From Opitutia bacterium (GTDB lineage Bacteria > Verrucomicrobiota > Verrucomicrobiia > Opitutales > Seribacteraceae), in contig PCBO01000134.1 in assembly GCA_002730975.1 (NCBI GenBank), positions 1 through 36,024 of the forward strand: 36,024 nucleotides of DNA. Reading direction: 5' to 3'. Below, in pieces: positions 17,731 to 31,892 of this stretch. Under the pieces are notes generated by a model that ran no database searches, was not told the DNA's origin, and was given only the letters and a program-made list of their open reading frames with translations. Made by a program: the position numbers and the translations under genes. Position 1 is the stretch's first letter, and every line of letters starts with the position of its first letter.

Positions 17731-19665
17731 ATGGTTCGGCAAAAATACTTACTTTCAAAAGCATTTCTCGAATTGAGCATATCCCCTTTTCAAACTTTTT
17801 CCCAATGGTGCAACCGATTACTCTTCGCTGTACTTTTATTACTTTGCGTAGCGAGTTGCAGGACGAGTAAGATTGCAATCATGCCTTCGGAAAAGTCTCT
17901 CGACGACTTTTCCAGTCCCAACCAATTGGGGACGCATGAACTCTGGCGAAAAGTCATCGAGCAAACAAAAACCGAGAAAAAAGCGAAAGTTTTGCTTTTG
18001 GATCATGGAGATGAAGCTCTTGCTGCCCGCATCAACCTGATACGCTCCTCCCAAAAAAGCGTTCGTATTCAGACATTCAATTGGAAAACGGATGAGACTG
18101 GCCGTTTCCTCCTTTGGGAACTATTGCGTGCAGTTAAGCAACGCGGGATTCAGGTAGAAATACTCATCGACCAGATGTTTGGCGAGCAGGATCCCAAGAT
18201 GGTCGCTTTCCTCGCCTCTTACGATTCTAATTTACGGATTAAGTTCTACAACCCGACTTTCAACCAACTGGACCCATCCACGATCGAAAAACTTGCCGAT
18301 TTAGCCTACGACTTTCACGCCTTCAACGCACGACACCACAATAAGTTGTTCATTGTCGACGATCAACTTGTAATTACGGGAGGTCGCAACTACGCGAACC
18401 ATTATTTCGATCGCGCCATCGGTTTGAACTACAAGGACCGTGACGTATTGGTCGTTACTCCGGATTCAGCACCTGCCTTAAATTCCTTTGGCGAGTATTG
18501 GCAATCGGGTTTATCCGTGTTTTCCCAAGATTTAGAGGATATTCGAGAACTGATTGAAGACCAAGACTTTCCATCGCTTCTTACCAAGGAAAGCTTTCGG
18601 CTGAATCACCTCTTTGGCGAACTTTCGAAAAGATCAAGTAAAGCCAATTACATACACGAAACCTTCATTAAGCCCATGGCCTTTGTTGAGAAAATTAAGT
18701 GGGTTTTCGATTCTCCTGATAAAACCGTTCAATCCCTCGAATCACAAGCCCGTGTCGCTCAAGAATTGTCAGAGTTAGTGGCGAATGCCAAAAGAGAAAT
18801 CGTCATACAATCCCCTTACGTAGTCTTGAGCGAAAAAGCCATTGCTCTCTTTCGTGAGATCAAAGCCAATAATCCAGATTTGAGAATCATCGTATCTACC
18901 AATAGTCTAGCGGCTACCGATAGTTGGACAACCTATGCGGCCAATTACAAGGAAAAGCGTCTTTATTTAGAAGAACTTGGCTTTGAGATGTGGGAATTCA
19001 AGCCAATGCCTCCGGATATTCACAATATGATGGCCTACCAGAATCTTTTGTCTCGGCGACCGACAAATGATGAAATCGTGAACTACCGTAGGATTCCATT
19101 CAAGATCGATAAATCCCTTCCGGCATTCCCGTTCCGCCATGATGCATCGGGAAAAACTATTTACCGACTCGATCGCCGAAACGACCACCTCCGCACCCCA
19201 CCTTTCTTGTCAATGCATGCCAAATCAATGGTGGTCGACGAAGAAGTTGCTTACGTCGGTTCCTTCAATTTTGACCCTCGGTCGGTCGATTACAATACCG
19301 AAGTCGGTTTAATTGTCAGGGACAAGGTATTCGCGAAAAAGCTTCGTCAAAGTATCCAGTTGGTTGCATCACCTGAAAATAGTTATCGGATTGCGATCCA
19401 GAAAGGAGTTCCCGTCATTCGAACATTCAACAGAATTCTTAATCGTATTTCGGAAAGCTTACCCCTAGTCGATCCTTGGCCCTTTCGGATTTATTCCTCT
19501 TTTCGTCTCAGGCAAGGTATGGAACCGGTGCCGCCATCAAATCCCATGTTTTACGAGAATTGGGAGGACGTGGGTAATTTCCCACAACTCGGTTTTTTTG
19601 CCCGCAAAAAGGTTGCGGCGCGCCTTTTCAAGAGTGCTGCAATGATTCTCAAACCCTTACTTTAG
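17731..19665 (+). CDS. Phospholipase D / cardiolipin synthase-family lipoprotein (two HKD motifs)
   Basis: The 644-residue protein carries two complete HxKxxxxD motifs: HHNKLFIVD near residue 202, followed by GGRNYANHYFD, and HAKSMVVDE near 496, followed by GSFNFDPRS. This is the two-HKD layout of PLD enzymes such as ClsC/YmdC-type cardiolipin synthases, which transfer phosphatidyl groups. The N-terminus has a hydrophobic stretch ending in a lipobox-like VASC near residue 43, suggesting a lipoprotein exposed to the periplasm. The pre-signal region is unusually long, so a later start is possible. The C-terminal region after about 540 resembles that of large PLD lipoproteins. The beta-barrel gene 63 bp downstream is on the same strand. 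Whether it makes cardiolipin or only hydrolyses phospholipid cannot be told from sequence. Confidence 0.88.
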   Translation: MVRQKYLLSKAFLELSISPFQTFSQWCNRLLFAVLLLLCVASCRTSKIAIMPSEKSLDDFSSPNQLGTHELWRKVIEQTKTEKKAKVLLLDHGDEALAARINLIRSSQKSVRIQTFNWKTDETGRFLLWELLRAVKQRGIQVEILIDQMFGEQDPKMVAFLASYDSNLRIKFYNPTFNQLDPSTIEKLADLAYDFHAFNARHHNKLFIVDDQLVITGGRNYANHYFDRAIGLNYKDRDVLVVTPDSAPALNSFGEYWQSGLSVFSQDLEDIRELIEDQDFPSLLTKESFRLNHLFGELSKRSSKANYIHETFIKPMAFVEKIKWVFDSPDKTVQSLESQARVAQELSELVANAKREIVIQSPYVVLSEKAIALFREIKANNPDLRIIVSTNSLAATDSWTTYAANYKEKRLYLEELGFEMWEFKPMPPDIHNMMAYQNLLSRRPTNDEIVNYRRIPFKIDKSLPAFPFRHDASGKTIYRLDRRNDHLRTPPFLSMHAKSMVVDEEVAYVGSFNFDPRSVDYNTEVGLIVRDKVFAKKLRQSIQLVASPENSYRIAIQKGVPVIRTFNRILNRISESLPLVDPWPFRIYSSFRLRQGMEPVPPSNPMFYENWEDVGNFPQLGFFARKKVAARLFKSAAMILKPLL

Positions 19666-19728
19666 ATGATTGGCTTACCATTTATTCGTTGACTATAAAT
19701 ATCCGAGCTTGTTCTAGTACACATCAAT

Positions 19729-20355
19729 ATGAATCAAGTATTTCTTAGACATTTTCTTTGTTTCCTGTCACTATGTTGGGTAGCTTCCTTATCTGGAAAG
19801 TCCCGTCTTGGAGAGTACTATCTAGGATTTGGATATTCCATGGCGGATGGCGACAAGCAACGCCAGCAAGACAGTGGTGACGTCCTTTCAATAATGGCCA
19901 ACAGTCCCGCAACGCAATCAGCCGATTGGCGACTTGCGCTGGAATACGGCAACTACGATCTGGATTCTATTGCTGGAGACAAAACTTCTTGGGGGCTAAC
20001 ATTGGATTACATAATGCATTACGATGACTATGTCTTTCAAAATGGTATGTTTCGTCCTTACTTTGGCATTGGTCTCGGTTACTTCAGAGATGGCGCTCAA
20101 ATGCATCTGGACGACAACGGCATTAACTGGAGCCTAATGGTGGGCTCGGAAATGTTGTTCACAGATGATCTTTCCATGTACTTCGGTGGAAGTTTCTACG
20201 GGATGTGGAGCGATTTCGGTGACAATGATTGGAAATGGGACGTCGGATTCACGTGGTGGATCAATGATATTCATGGAATATCGATCGACTATCAACGCCC
20301 CGCCGAGAAAGACTTTAACTTCATCGGTCTTAAATACCTCTACTCTTGGCAGTAG
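19729..20355 (+). CDS. Small outer-membrane beta-barrel protein
   Basis: The 208-residue protein has a signal peptide (MNQVFLRHFLCFLSLCWVASLSG), then alternating aromatic/polar strands such as YYLGFGYSMA, WGLTLDYIMHY, FRPYFGIGLGYF, SMYFGGSFYG and WKWDVGFTWW. The last strand is FIGLKYLYSWQ. The pattern of about eight short amphipathic strands with Gly/aromatic girdles fits an OmpA-like or OmpW-like eight-stranded barrel in the outer membrane. No periplasmic binding domain is present. It lies between the PLD-family lipoprotein and the aminotransferase gene, which starts 12 bases after its stop. A role in envelope integrity is inferred. Confidence 0.8.
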   Translation: MNQVFLRHFLCFLSLCWVASLSGKSRLGEYYLGFGYSMADGDKQRQQDSGDVLSIMANSPATQSADWRLALEYGNYDLDSIAGDKTSWGLTLDYIMHYDDYVFQNGMFRPYFGIGLGYFRDGAQMHLDDNGINWSLMVGSEMLFTDDLSMYFGGSFYGMWSDFGDNDWKWDVGFTWWINDIHGISIDYQRPAEKDFNFIGLKYLYSWQ

Positions 20356-20367
20356 ACTGTCTGGACT

Positions 20368-24838
<4,471 letters not shown>

Positions 24839-24968
24839 GGGCTAAAACTAAAAGTTGGAGTATTTTCTTTAAAAGGCTCGGGAAGTCAACGGCGGGTTTA
24901 ATGGATGTATCCTTGGAGTGAACGAGATATTCATGTGTGTAGATGAGCAGAGAAGTGGCCTCAACGCA

Positions 24969-25820
24969 TCAATCGAAGACCACGGTCTTGTTTTTGTAGA
25001 CGAGGATTCGGTTTTCAAGCTGTCGACGTAGGGCGGTGGCCAATACTATTTTTTCAAGGTCACGCCCTTTGGCGATTAAATCCCGTACGCCGTTGCGATG
25101 GCTCACTCGATTCACGTCTTGGCAAATGATAGGACCTTCATCCAGTTCCGGAGTTACGAAATGTGCGGTAGCGCCGATAATCTTAACACCTCGACGATAA
25201 GCTTGGTGATAAGGTTTTGCTCCTGCAAAAGAAGGAAGAAAGGAGTGATGAATATTGATAACGGGGCAATCGACTTGATTCAGAAAATTCTCGCTGAGAA
25301 CTTGCATGTAACGTGCAAGCACAACTAGTCCCACGCCTTGTTGTCTAATGAAGTTTAGTTGAGTGGCTTCCGCCTCGGCTTTGTTTTCCTCCGTGCAGGG
25401 AATATGGTGAAAAGGAAGTCCGTAAGCCCGTGTGGCATGATCCAGTTCGGGATGATTGGACACGACGCCGACTATTTCTCCGCGAAGCTCATCCGCTTTC
25501 CAACGAAGAATGAGGTCGTGAAAACAGTGATCGGCCTTCGATACGAAAAGGACGACTGGAGGACGTTCATTCGAGAGAGCAGTACGAACCTTCATCCCAA
25601 GCTCTTTTTCGGCCATTTTGGCGAATAAATCAGATTCTGCATCGAGGTCTTCGCCTTTTGCTGCATGCCACTCGACACGTTGAAAAAATACATCCTCCTC
25701 ACGATCGAGGTGCTGGTCCGCATGGAGAACGTTACCGCCCCTGTCATGTATCCATCCGGCTATCGTCGCCACTATGCCCGGACGATCGGGGCCATGTAAA
25801 AGCGCTACGATGGATACCAT
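24969..25820 (-). CDS. purU: Formyltetrahydrofolate deformylase PurU
   Basis: PurU hydrolyses 10-formyl-THF to formate and THF, balancing one-carbon pools and supplying formate for PurT. The 283-residue protein has an N-terminal ACT domain (GPDRPGIVATIAGWI), then a formyltransferase-like catalytic domain. The catalytic triad appears as the Asn/His of INIHHSFLPSF and the Asp of TPELDEGPI, which matches the family. Length is typical. Its ATG lies seven bases after the carB stop on the same strand, so the two are likely one operon. The downstream neighbour is the FKBP gene, separated by 130 bp in which I see no regulatory signal. Confidence 0.95.
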   Translation of the reverse strand: MVSIVALLHGPDRPGIVATIAGWIHDRGGNVLHADQHLDREEDVFFQRVEWHAAKGEDLDAESDLFAKMAEKELGMKVRTALSNERPPVVLFVSKADHCFHDLILRWKADELRGEIVGVVSNHPELDHATRAYGLPFHHIPCTEENKAEAEATQLNFIRQQGVGLVVLARYMQVLSENFLNQVDCPVINIHHSFLPSFAGAKPYHQAYRRGVKIIGATAHFVTPELDEGPIICQDVNRVSHRNGVRDLIAKGRDLEKIVLATALRRQLENRILVYKNKTVVFD

Positions 25821-25827
25821 GGAAAAA

Positions 25828-28800
25828 CTAACTACTAATGGCGCTCGAGTATTCCTGAAGGGACTTTACGCCGAAATCCTTTTCCTTCAGTGATCGAATG
25901 CCTTCGAGCGCAGCAAAAGCGGAACCTAAGGTCGTCATTACTGGAACGCTGTAGAGGACCGCTTCGCTCCGAATGCCGTTTTCGTCGCGTCGAGGAATCA
26001 GTCCAAGTGGAGTGTTGATCACAAGTTGAATTTTTCCGTTCTTAATGAAATCGGCAACGTTTGGTCGCCCTTCGCTAATTCGAAGAATATGTTCCGCAAC
26101 GAGTCCGTTATCACGAAAGAACGCAGCGGTTCCCTCCGTGGAATATATTTTAAAGCCAAGGTCCGACAGTCCCTTTGCAATTACTAGAGCTTGCTTTTTG
26201 TCGGCATCCTTCACGCTAATGAATGCATTCCCCTCAAGAGGGAGAGAGGGCTTGGCCGCCATTTGAGTCTTGGCGAAGGCCAGCCCAAAATCCTCATCCT
26301 GCCCCATCACTTCACCTGTACTTCTCATTTCGGGCGTCAATACTATTGGAGATTCGGGGAAGCGATTGAAGGGGAAAACGGACTCCTTGATCGCCCAATG
26401 CCGAGGAATTATTTCTTTAGTGAAACCGAGTTCTCTTAAAGTTGATCCCGCCATAATTCGGGCTCCGAGCTTGGCCAAGGGAACTCCAATCGCCTTGCTC
26501 ACGAAAGGGACCGTTCGAGAAGCTCGGGGATTCACTTCCAAGACATATAGTTGGTCATCCTTGATTGCAAATTGTACATTCATCAGACCCACTACGGATA
26601 ATGCGCTGGCCAACGAATAAGTAGCTTGCCGAACGGTTTCGGTAATTTCCTCTGAAAGATCGTGAGGAGGTAAAACCATAGCTGCATCCCCACTGTGAAC
26701 ACCTGCAAACTCGATGTGTTGGAGCATGCCTCCCACGACATGAGTTTCGCCGTCGGAGATGCAATCGACGTCGAGCTCGATTGCGTCTTCGAGAAACTTG
26801 TCGAGAAGGACCGGTTTGCCGGGGGCTACGGCAAAAGTCTCAGCCAAGACTTTGTCCAGTTCCTTTTCGTCGTAGACGATGAACATGCCTCGCCCGCCGA
26901 GTACAAAAGATGGGCGCAACAGGACAGGATAGCCGATACGACTTGCGGCAGCTCTTGCGGCATCGGGTTCGAGGGCTGTTTCATTGACGGGCTGCCGAAG
27001 GCCAATCTCGTCTAGAATACGTTTGAATTTTTCACGATCTTCGGCGAGGTCAATGCTTTCAGGCGAAGTTCCGATAACCTGGACACCGCTAGCTTTCAGT
27101 CCTTCAGCTAAATTGAGAGGGGTCTGACCACCGTACTGGACAATCGCTCCGTCGCATTCTTCCTGTCGGTAAATTTCTAAAACGTCCTCGAGAGTCAAAG
27201 GCTCGAAGTACAGACGATCGGAAACATCGTAGTCGGTGGAAACAGTTTCGGGATTGGAATTGACCATTACGGTTTCGATCCCGGCCTCACGGAGCGCAAA
27301 GGAAGCGTGCACGCAACAGTAGTCGAATTCGATGCCTTGGCCAATTCGGTTAGGTCCGCCTCCTAAAATCATCACTTTCTTTTTATTGGAACGGACGAGC
27401 TCGTTTTCATCACCGTAGGAAGAGTAAAAGTAGGGGGTGAAGGCTTCGAATTCAGCTGCGCAGGTATCGACTAGGCGAAAGGTAGTTTCGATGCCATGCT
27501 TCATGCGATGTTCACGAACTACAGACGAAGAGACTCCCCAGTAATCCGACAATTGGCGGTCCGAGAAACCATATTCCTTCGCCTTACGCAGAGCCGTTGC
27601 GCCGATGGCTACGAGAGAGTTGCTTTTTAGCTCTCGTTCCATTGCATGAATGAGGCGTAATTGTTCCAAGAACCATGGATCGATTTTTGAAGCGGCATGA
27701 ATCTCTTCCACATTCATGCCCGCCGAGAATGCCTTGTGTAGATAAAGGGTTCGCTCGGCCGAAGGCCTTGAAAGGCCCGACCTGAGTGCCGATGGGTCTA
27801 GATCGACTTCAGCCAGTTTCCCCGACTCGAAGCCCTTGAGACCAATTTCCAAGGACCGCATTGCCTTCTGGAAGGATTCCTTGAAGGTTCGCCCGATCGA
27901 CATCGCCTCGCCTACGGATTTCATAGTGGAGGTCAACGTGGAGTCCGTTTCGGGAAACTTTTCGAAAGTAAAGCGGGGCACTTTAGTGACAACGTAGTCG
28001 ATGGATGGTTCGAAGCTGGCCGGGGTTTCTCGGGTGACGTCGTTGCGAAGTTCGTCCAATGAATAACCCACGGCGAGTTTAGCGGCGATTCTGGCAATGG
28101 GGAAACCAGTGGCCTTTGAAGCGAGCGCCGAGCTTCTGGATACTCTCGGATTCATTTCGATCACGACCATTCTGCCGGTCTTCGGACAGTTGGAGAACTG
28201 AATGTTGCTGCCCCCCGTTTCCACCCCGATTTCTCGAATGCAAGCGAAAGAGGCGTCTCGCATGAGCTGGTATTCTTTGTCGGACAAGGTCATCGCAGGA
28301 GCAACGGTAATCGAATCACCGGTGTGGACGCCCATGGGATCGAAGTTTTCGATGGAGCAGATAACGACGCACTGATCCTTGAAGTCGCGCATGACCTCCA
28401 TTTCATACTCCTTCCAGCCAAGCAAACACTCTTCGATCAAAATTTGATTAACCGGAGAAGCATCCAGACCCTTGCGGACCATTTCATCAAATTCTTCTCG
28501 ATTATAGGCAATTCCGCCACCCGTGCCACCAAGAGTAAACGCAGGTCGGATAATGAACGGAAAGTCACCCACTTCATGAAAGCCGGCTTGCGCTTCCTCT
28601 AGTGAGTTGACGGCTATGGATTTTGCCACGTCGAGACCGATTTTAATCATGGCTTGTTTGAAAAGTTCACGATCCTCGCCTTTTTTGATCGCATTCGGCT
28701 TGGCGCCGATCATTTCCACGCCATGCTCTTCAAGGATTCCCGCCTCGAACAGTTCGAGCGAAAGATTTAACCCCGTCTGACCTCCGAGAGTGGGTAAAAG

Positions 28801-29055
28801 AGCATCGGGTTTTTCCTTCTCTATGATCTTTCGGACGGATTCTACTGTAAGTGGCTCGACGTAAGTGGCGTCAGCAAATTCCGGGTCCGTCATGATAGTG
28901 GCCGGATTGCTGTTGACCAAAGCGACTCTGTAGCCTTCTTCACGAAGAGCTTTGCAAGCTTGGGCACCACTATAGTCGAACTCACAGGCTTGTCCTATAA
29001 TTATGGGACCTGAGCCGATGATTAAGATTGTCTTGATGTCTGTACGCTTTGGCAT
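25828..29055 (-). CDS. carB: Carbamoyl-phosphate synthase large subunit CarB
   Basis: CarB makes carbamoyl phosphate from bicarbonate, ATP and ammonia (released from glutamine by CarA) for arginine and pyrimidine synthesis. The 1,075-residue length matches the family. It has two homologous ATP-grasp halves: the first opens [14 protein letters not shown] and carries [10 protein letters not shown]; the second opens [20 protein letters not shown] and carries [12 protein letters not shown]-terminal MGS-like allosteric domain starts near residue 940 ([14 protein letters not shown]). The small subunit gene carA is not adjacent; purU follows in probable operon. No unusual residues or frame problems were noticed. 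A terminator for the upstream Cys-rich gene lies just before its start, implying its own promoter within 29056-29097. Confidence 0.97.
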   Translation of the reverse strand: MPKRTDIKTILIIGSGPIIIGQACEFDYSGAQACKALREEGYRVALVNSNPATIMTDPEFADATYVEPLTVESVRKIIEKEKPDALLPTLGGQTGLNLSLELFEAGILEEHGVEMIGAKPNAIKKGEDRELFKQAMIKIGLDVAKSIAVNSLEEAQAGFHEVGDFPFIIRPAFTLGGTGGGIAYNREEFDEMVRKGLDASPVNQILIEECLLGWKEYEMEVMRDFKDQCVVICSIENFDPMGVHTGDSITVAPAMTLSDKEYQLMRDASFACIREIGVETGGSNIQFSNCPKTGRMVVIEMNPRVSRSSALASKATGFPIARIAAKLAVGYSLDELRNDVTRETPASFEPSIDYVVTKVPRFTFEKFPETDSTLTSTMKSVGEAMSIGRTFKESFQKAMRSLEIGLKGFESGKLAEVDLDPSALRSGLSRPSAERTLYLHKAFSAGMNVEEIHAASKIDPWFLEQLRLIHAMERELKSNSLVAIGATALRKAKEYGFSDRQLSDYWGVSSSVVREHRMKHGIETTFRLVDTCAAEFEAFTPYFYSSYGDENELVRSNKKKVMILGGGPNRIGQGIEFDYCCVHASFALREAGIETVMVNSNPETVSTDYDVSDRLYFEPLTLEDVLEIYRQEECDGAIVQYGGQTPLNLAEGLKASGVQVIGTSPESIDLAEDREKFKRILDEIGLRQPVNETALEPDAARAAASRIGYPVLLRPSFVLGGRGMFIVYDEKELDKVLAETFAVAPGKPVLLDKFLEDAIELDVDCISDGETHVVGGMLQHIEFAGVHSGDAAMVLPPHDLSEEITETVRQATYSLASALSVVGLMNVQFAIKDDQLYVLEVNPRASRTVPFVSKAIGVPLAKLGARIMAGSTLRELGFTKEIIPRHWAIKESVFPFNRFPESPIVLTPEMRSTGEVMGQDEDFGLAFAKTQMAAKPSLPLEGNAFISVKDADKKQALVIAKGLSDLGFKIYSTEGTAAFFRDNGLVAEHILRISEGRPNVADFIKNGKIQLVINTPLGLIPRRDENGIRSEAVLYSVPVMTTLGSAFAALEGIRSLKEKDFGVKSLQEYSSAISS

Positions 29056-29091
29056 ATTGGAATTTTCTGAAATAAGTAATGTTCAGTGCAC

Positions 29092-29122
29092 AAAAAAGAG
29101 GCTCCCCAGTTAGGGAGCCTCT
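29092..29122 (-). terminator. Intrinsic terminator after the Cys-rich protein gene
   Basis: A perfect 10-bp GC-rich stem (AGAGGCTCCC at 29097-29106 and GGGAGCCTCT at 29113-29122) encloses the 6-base loop CAGTTA. Read on the minus strand the stem is followed by six Ts (29092-29097), the first of which is also the last stem base, which is classic for Rho-independent termination. It lies between the Cys-rich gene and carB and would stop read-through between them. Confidence 0.88.
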
Positions 29123-29171
29123 CCTTAAGAGATAAATCTCAAATTGTGAAATGAATTTTTGAAAAGACTCT

Positions 29172-29480
29172 TCAGGTAGAAGATGCCTTTTTCTTGCAAT
29201 TGCCGCAGCAGAATCCGACTTTGACTGTCTTTTTCGCAGGTTTGCCGGAAATAGGGCATTTTTTGAAGTCACCTTTGGCCTTCAGAGCAAGTTTGGGGTC
29301 TTTGATGACTTTCTTGGCACAGTTGCCACAGCAAACGCCTACGTCAACGGTTTGGTCAGCTTTTACAGCCTTGCCTGAAATTGGGCATTCTTTGTTAACC
29401 GGACCAGTTGCTTCTTTAGCGGCAAAAGAAAAGGCTACGCAAATTGCAAGAGCAGAACCTATAGCAAGTATTTTTTTCAT
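29172..29480 (-). CDS. Small exported Cys-rich protein with two CPISGK...CCGNC repeats
   Basis: The 102-residue protein has a signal peptide (MKKILAIGSALAICVAFSFA), then two tandem copies of a unit of about 40 residues: CPISGKAVKA...VDVGVCCGNCAKKV and CPISGKPAKK...VKVGFCCGNCKKKA. Each copy offers four cysteines (C...CCxxC), a likely metal or thiol site. The CP-SGK layout recalls YHS/TRASH-like metal-binding peptides, but I cannot assign it to a family. An AAGGA ribosome-binding site precedes the ATG, and its own terminator follows, so it is a single-gene unit. Possible roles are copper, iron or zinc binding in the periplasm; none is demonstrated. Confidence 0.85.
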   Translation of the reverse strand: MKKILAIGSALAICVAFSFAAKEATGPVNKECPISGKAVKADQTVDVGVCCGNCAKKVIKDPKLALKAKGDFKKCPISGKPAKKTVKVGFCCGNCKKKASST

Positions 29481-29584
29481 TATGTGGAATCCTTTTTTCT
29501 ATGATTATTTTACGAACAAGTTGTTTTATAATGCAGACTCGTTTGAAATCGTTCAAGACAAATTACTACGATTCAGGGAAATTC

Positions 29585-30250
29585 TTATGCGATAGGCGGA
29601 AGGTCTCCTCCGCCGGCAAATTGAGCTATTGCATCCTTTATCTTCAATTCTCCTGATATCATCTGGATGGTTTTGCCGATGGTCAGGTAATTTCGCAGGC
29701 ATTCGATTATGGCGTCCGCGACATCCTCACGGGCAATGGTTTCGTGCCGTTCCAAGTCCTCCGCCACTTCAATGCGTCCCGTGCCGGTTTCGTCCTGCAA
29801 CCTGCCCGGTTGCAAAATGACATAGTCCAAACCACTGGCCCGCAAGTGGTTGTCGGCTATCCCCTTGGCCCTTAGGTAATTACGGATACGATCGGATTCG
29901 GATTCCGGATCCGCGCCAATGGCGCTCACCATAACAAATCGCCGCACTCCGTCTTTTACGCAATCGTCGATAAGTCGCATCGCCGCGTTTTGGTCGACGT
30001 CGATGGTCTTGTCAGGACCCGTGTTGGCACCCGAACCAGCGGTGAAGACGACTGCATCCATACCCGGCAAGAACTTCGAAACGCCATTTTCGATGTCGCC
30101 AACTACGGAAGGCACCCCAAATGCGGTAAACTTCATTTGCTGGCGTACGTCTCGTATTAGCGCGACGGGAGAGAAATCATGAGCGGCCCACAATTTGCCG
30201 CTCAACAACGTCCCCACCTTTCCATTGGCACCGACTATTAGAACCTTCAT
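29585..30250 (-). CDS. NAD(P)-binding Rossmann protein (NmrA/YwnB-like atypical SDR)
   Basis: The 221-residue protein begins KVLIVGANGKVG, the GxxGxxG dinucleotide site of atypical short-chain dehydrogenases. It continues with VALIRD, DAVVFTAGSGA, FVMVSAIGAD and YVILQPGRLQDETGTG, all typical of the NAD(P)H-binding group around YwnB, YtfG and human BLVRB/HTATIP2. A classic YxxxK is not evident (NYLRAK could stand in). Members are oxidoreductases or redox sensors; the substrate here cannot be read. It is divergent from gltX with a 93-bp intergenic region. The length is normal. Confidence 0.87.
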   Translation of the reverse strand: MKVLIVGANGKVGTLLSGKLWAAHDFSPVALIRDVRQQMKFTAFGVPSVVGDIENGVSKFLPGMDAVVFTAGSGANTGPDKTIDVDQNAAMRLIDDCVKDGVRRFVMVSAIGADPESESDRIRNYLRAKGIADNHLRASGLDYVILQPGRLQDETGTGRIEVAEDLERHETIAREDVADAIIECLRNYLTIGKTIQMISGELKIKDAIAQFAGGGDLPPIA

Positions 30251-30343
30251 TTCGACTAACCTACTTCATCGGGTCGGAAATGCAAGGGTCGCGGTAAATC
30301 GTTTTTTATCGTCATTCTGTCCACCTATCCATAATTAGATAGT

Positions 30344-31867
30344 GTGGAAAATACCGCGAAGTCCTTAGTCCGTACCCGAGTGGCTCCATCCCCAACGGGA
30401 GACCCGCACGTAGGGACAGCCTACATGGCGCTGTTTAATCTTGTTTTCGCTCGCAAGCATGGCGGGCAGTTCATTTTACGCATCGAGGACACGGACAGGG
30501 CTAGATCAACCGAGGAATCTGAAAAAGCTATTCTCGATTCATTGGCTTGGTTAGGTCTGCAATGGGATGAAGGTTCGGACATCGGTGGCGATCATGGTCC
30601 GTATAGGCAAAGCGAACGTCTGGACATTTATGAGGAGCATGTCCAGAAACTGCTAGAGAGCGGAGGTGCCTACCGCTGTTTTTGCTCATCCGAGCGCCTT
30701 TCCGCCCTTCGATCCGAGCAAATGGCAAACAAAGAGACCCCTCGTTACGACGGTCATTGCCTTTCTTTAGACCCTGAAGAGTCCGAGGAGCGTAGTTCCA
30801 AAGGAACTCCCTATGTAGTAAGACTCAATGTCCCTACTGAGGGAGAGTGCATTTTTCATGACGAGCTTCGCGATGAGATTCGAATAGCGTGGTCGCAGGT
30901 GGATCATCAAGTCCTTAGGAAATCGGACGGATTCCCTACCTATCATCTCGCCAATGTAGTCGATGATCACCTGATGAACATAACCCATGTCATTCGAGGC
31001 GAGGAATGGATCAATAGTGGCCCCAAGCACATTCTTTTGTACGAAGCCTTCGGCTGGACGCCTCCAAAATTCATTCATCTTCCACTCCTTCGCAATCCCG
31101 ACAAATCGAAGCTTTCCAAAAGGAAGAACCCCACGAGTATCTTCCATTATCGTGACGCGGGCTTTTTGCCGGAAGCAGTCGTGAACTACCTTGGAATGAT
31201 GGCCTATACCCTACCCGACCAACGGGAAATCTTCTCCATTACGGACATGTCGGAAACCTTCGACACCTCTCGCATCAGCTTGGGCGGGCCGATTTTCGAC
31301 GTATCCAAGCTCAAGTGGCTCAACGGTCGCTATCTTCGAGAGCAATTAACACCAAATGATCTTCTGGCTCGACTAGGCGAATGGAAGTTCAACGATGAAT
31401 TCCTAGGCAAAATCCTTCCGCTCGCCCTACCCCGACTGGAAACCTTTTCCGACTTCGGTCCACTTGCCTCATTCCTATTTGCCGAAAAGGTGGAGGTCGA
31501 TGCGGATTCAATCTCGGGCAAATTGGAGCCGGCAGATGCCGCAAGACTGATCAAGATAGCGGAATGGGAATTGGAGAAACTTCGCGAATGGAAGGGCGAA
31601 CCAATAGGCAACGTCTTCAACGGAATAGCCGAAATAGAGGAATTGAAGCTGAAACAGCTTATGCCCACGTTTTTTGTCGCAATAACTGGTTCCGGCGTCT
31701 CTCTTCCGCTTTTTGATGCCATGGCGATTCTCGGACCCGATCTTTCCCGCACTCGCTTGAGGCAAGCCTTGGACGTGCTGTCCGAAGTAGGTCACGGGCT
31801 TAGCAAGAAGGGGCTGAAGTCCTTGGAGAAAGAATACCAAGCCAAGTATGGAAATCGCATAGATTAA
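30344..31867 (+). CDS. gltX: Glutamyl-tRNA synthetase GltX
   Basis: GltX charges tRNA-Glu with glutamate. The 507-residue protein has the class I signature APSPTGDPHVGTAY (HIGH-equivalent HVGT) at residues 13-26, LRIEDTDRAR, the KMSKS-equivalent KLSKRKN near residue 255, and a helical anticodon-binding C-terminus. The start is GTG at 30344; another GTG at 30342 is out of frame. It is 25 bp upstream of glnS on the same strand, so the two related synthetases are probably co-transcribed. Presence of a dedicated GlnRS suggests this enzyme need not charge tRNA-Gln, though that depends on whether GatCAB exists elsewhere. Confidence 0.97.
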   Translation: MENTAKSLVRTRVAPSPTGDPHVGTAYMALFNLVFARKHGGQFILRIEDTDRARSTEESEKAILDSLAWLGLQWDEGSDIGGDHGPYRQSERLDIYEEHVQKLLESGGAYRCFCSSERLSALRSEQMANKETPRYDGHCLSLDPEESEERSSKGTPYVVRLNVPTEGECIFHDELRDEIRIAWSQVDHQVLRKSDGFPTYHLANVVDDHLMNITHVIRGEEWINSGPKHILLYEAFGWTPPKFIHLPLLRNPDKSKLSKRKNPTSIFHYRDAGFLPEAVVNYLGMMAYTLPDQREIFSITDMSETFDTSRISLGGPIFDVSKLKWLNGRYLREQLTPNDLLARLGEWKFNDEFLGKILPLALPRLETFSDFGPLASFLFAEKVEVDADSISGKLEPADAARLIKIAEWELEKLREWKGEPIGNVFNGIAEIEELKLKQLMPTFFVAITGSGVSLPLFDAMAILGPDLSRTRLRQALDVLSEVGHGLSKKGLKSLEKEYQAKYGNRID

Positions 31868-31892
31868 TTTGAAAACCTAACATTCCTAAAGC

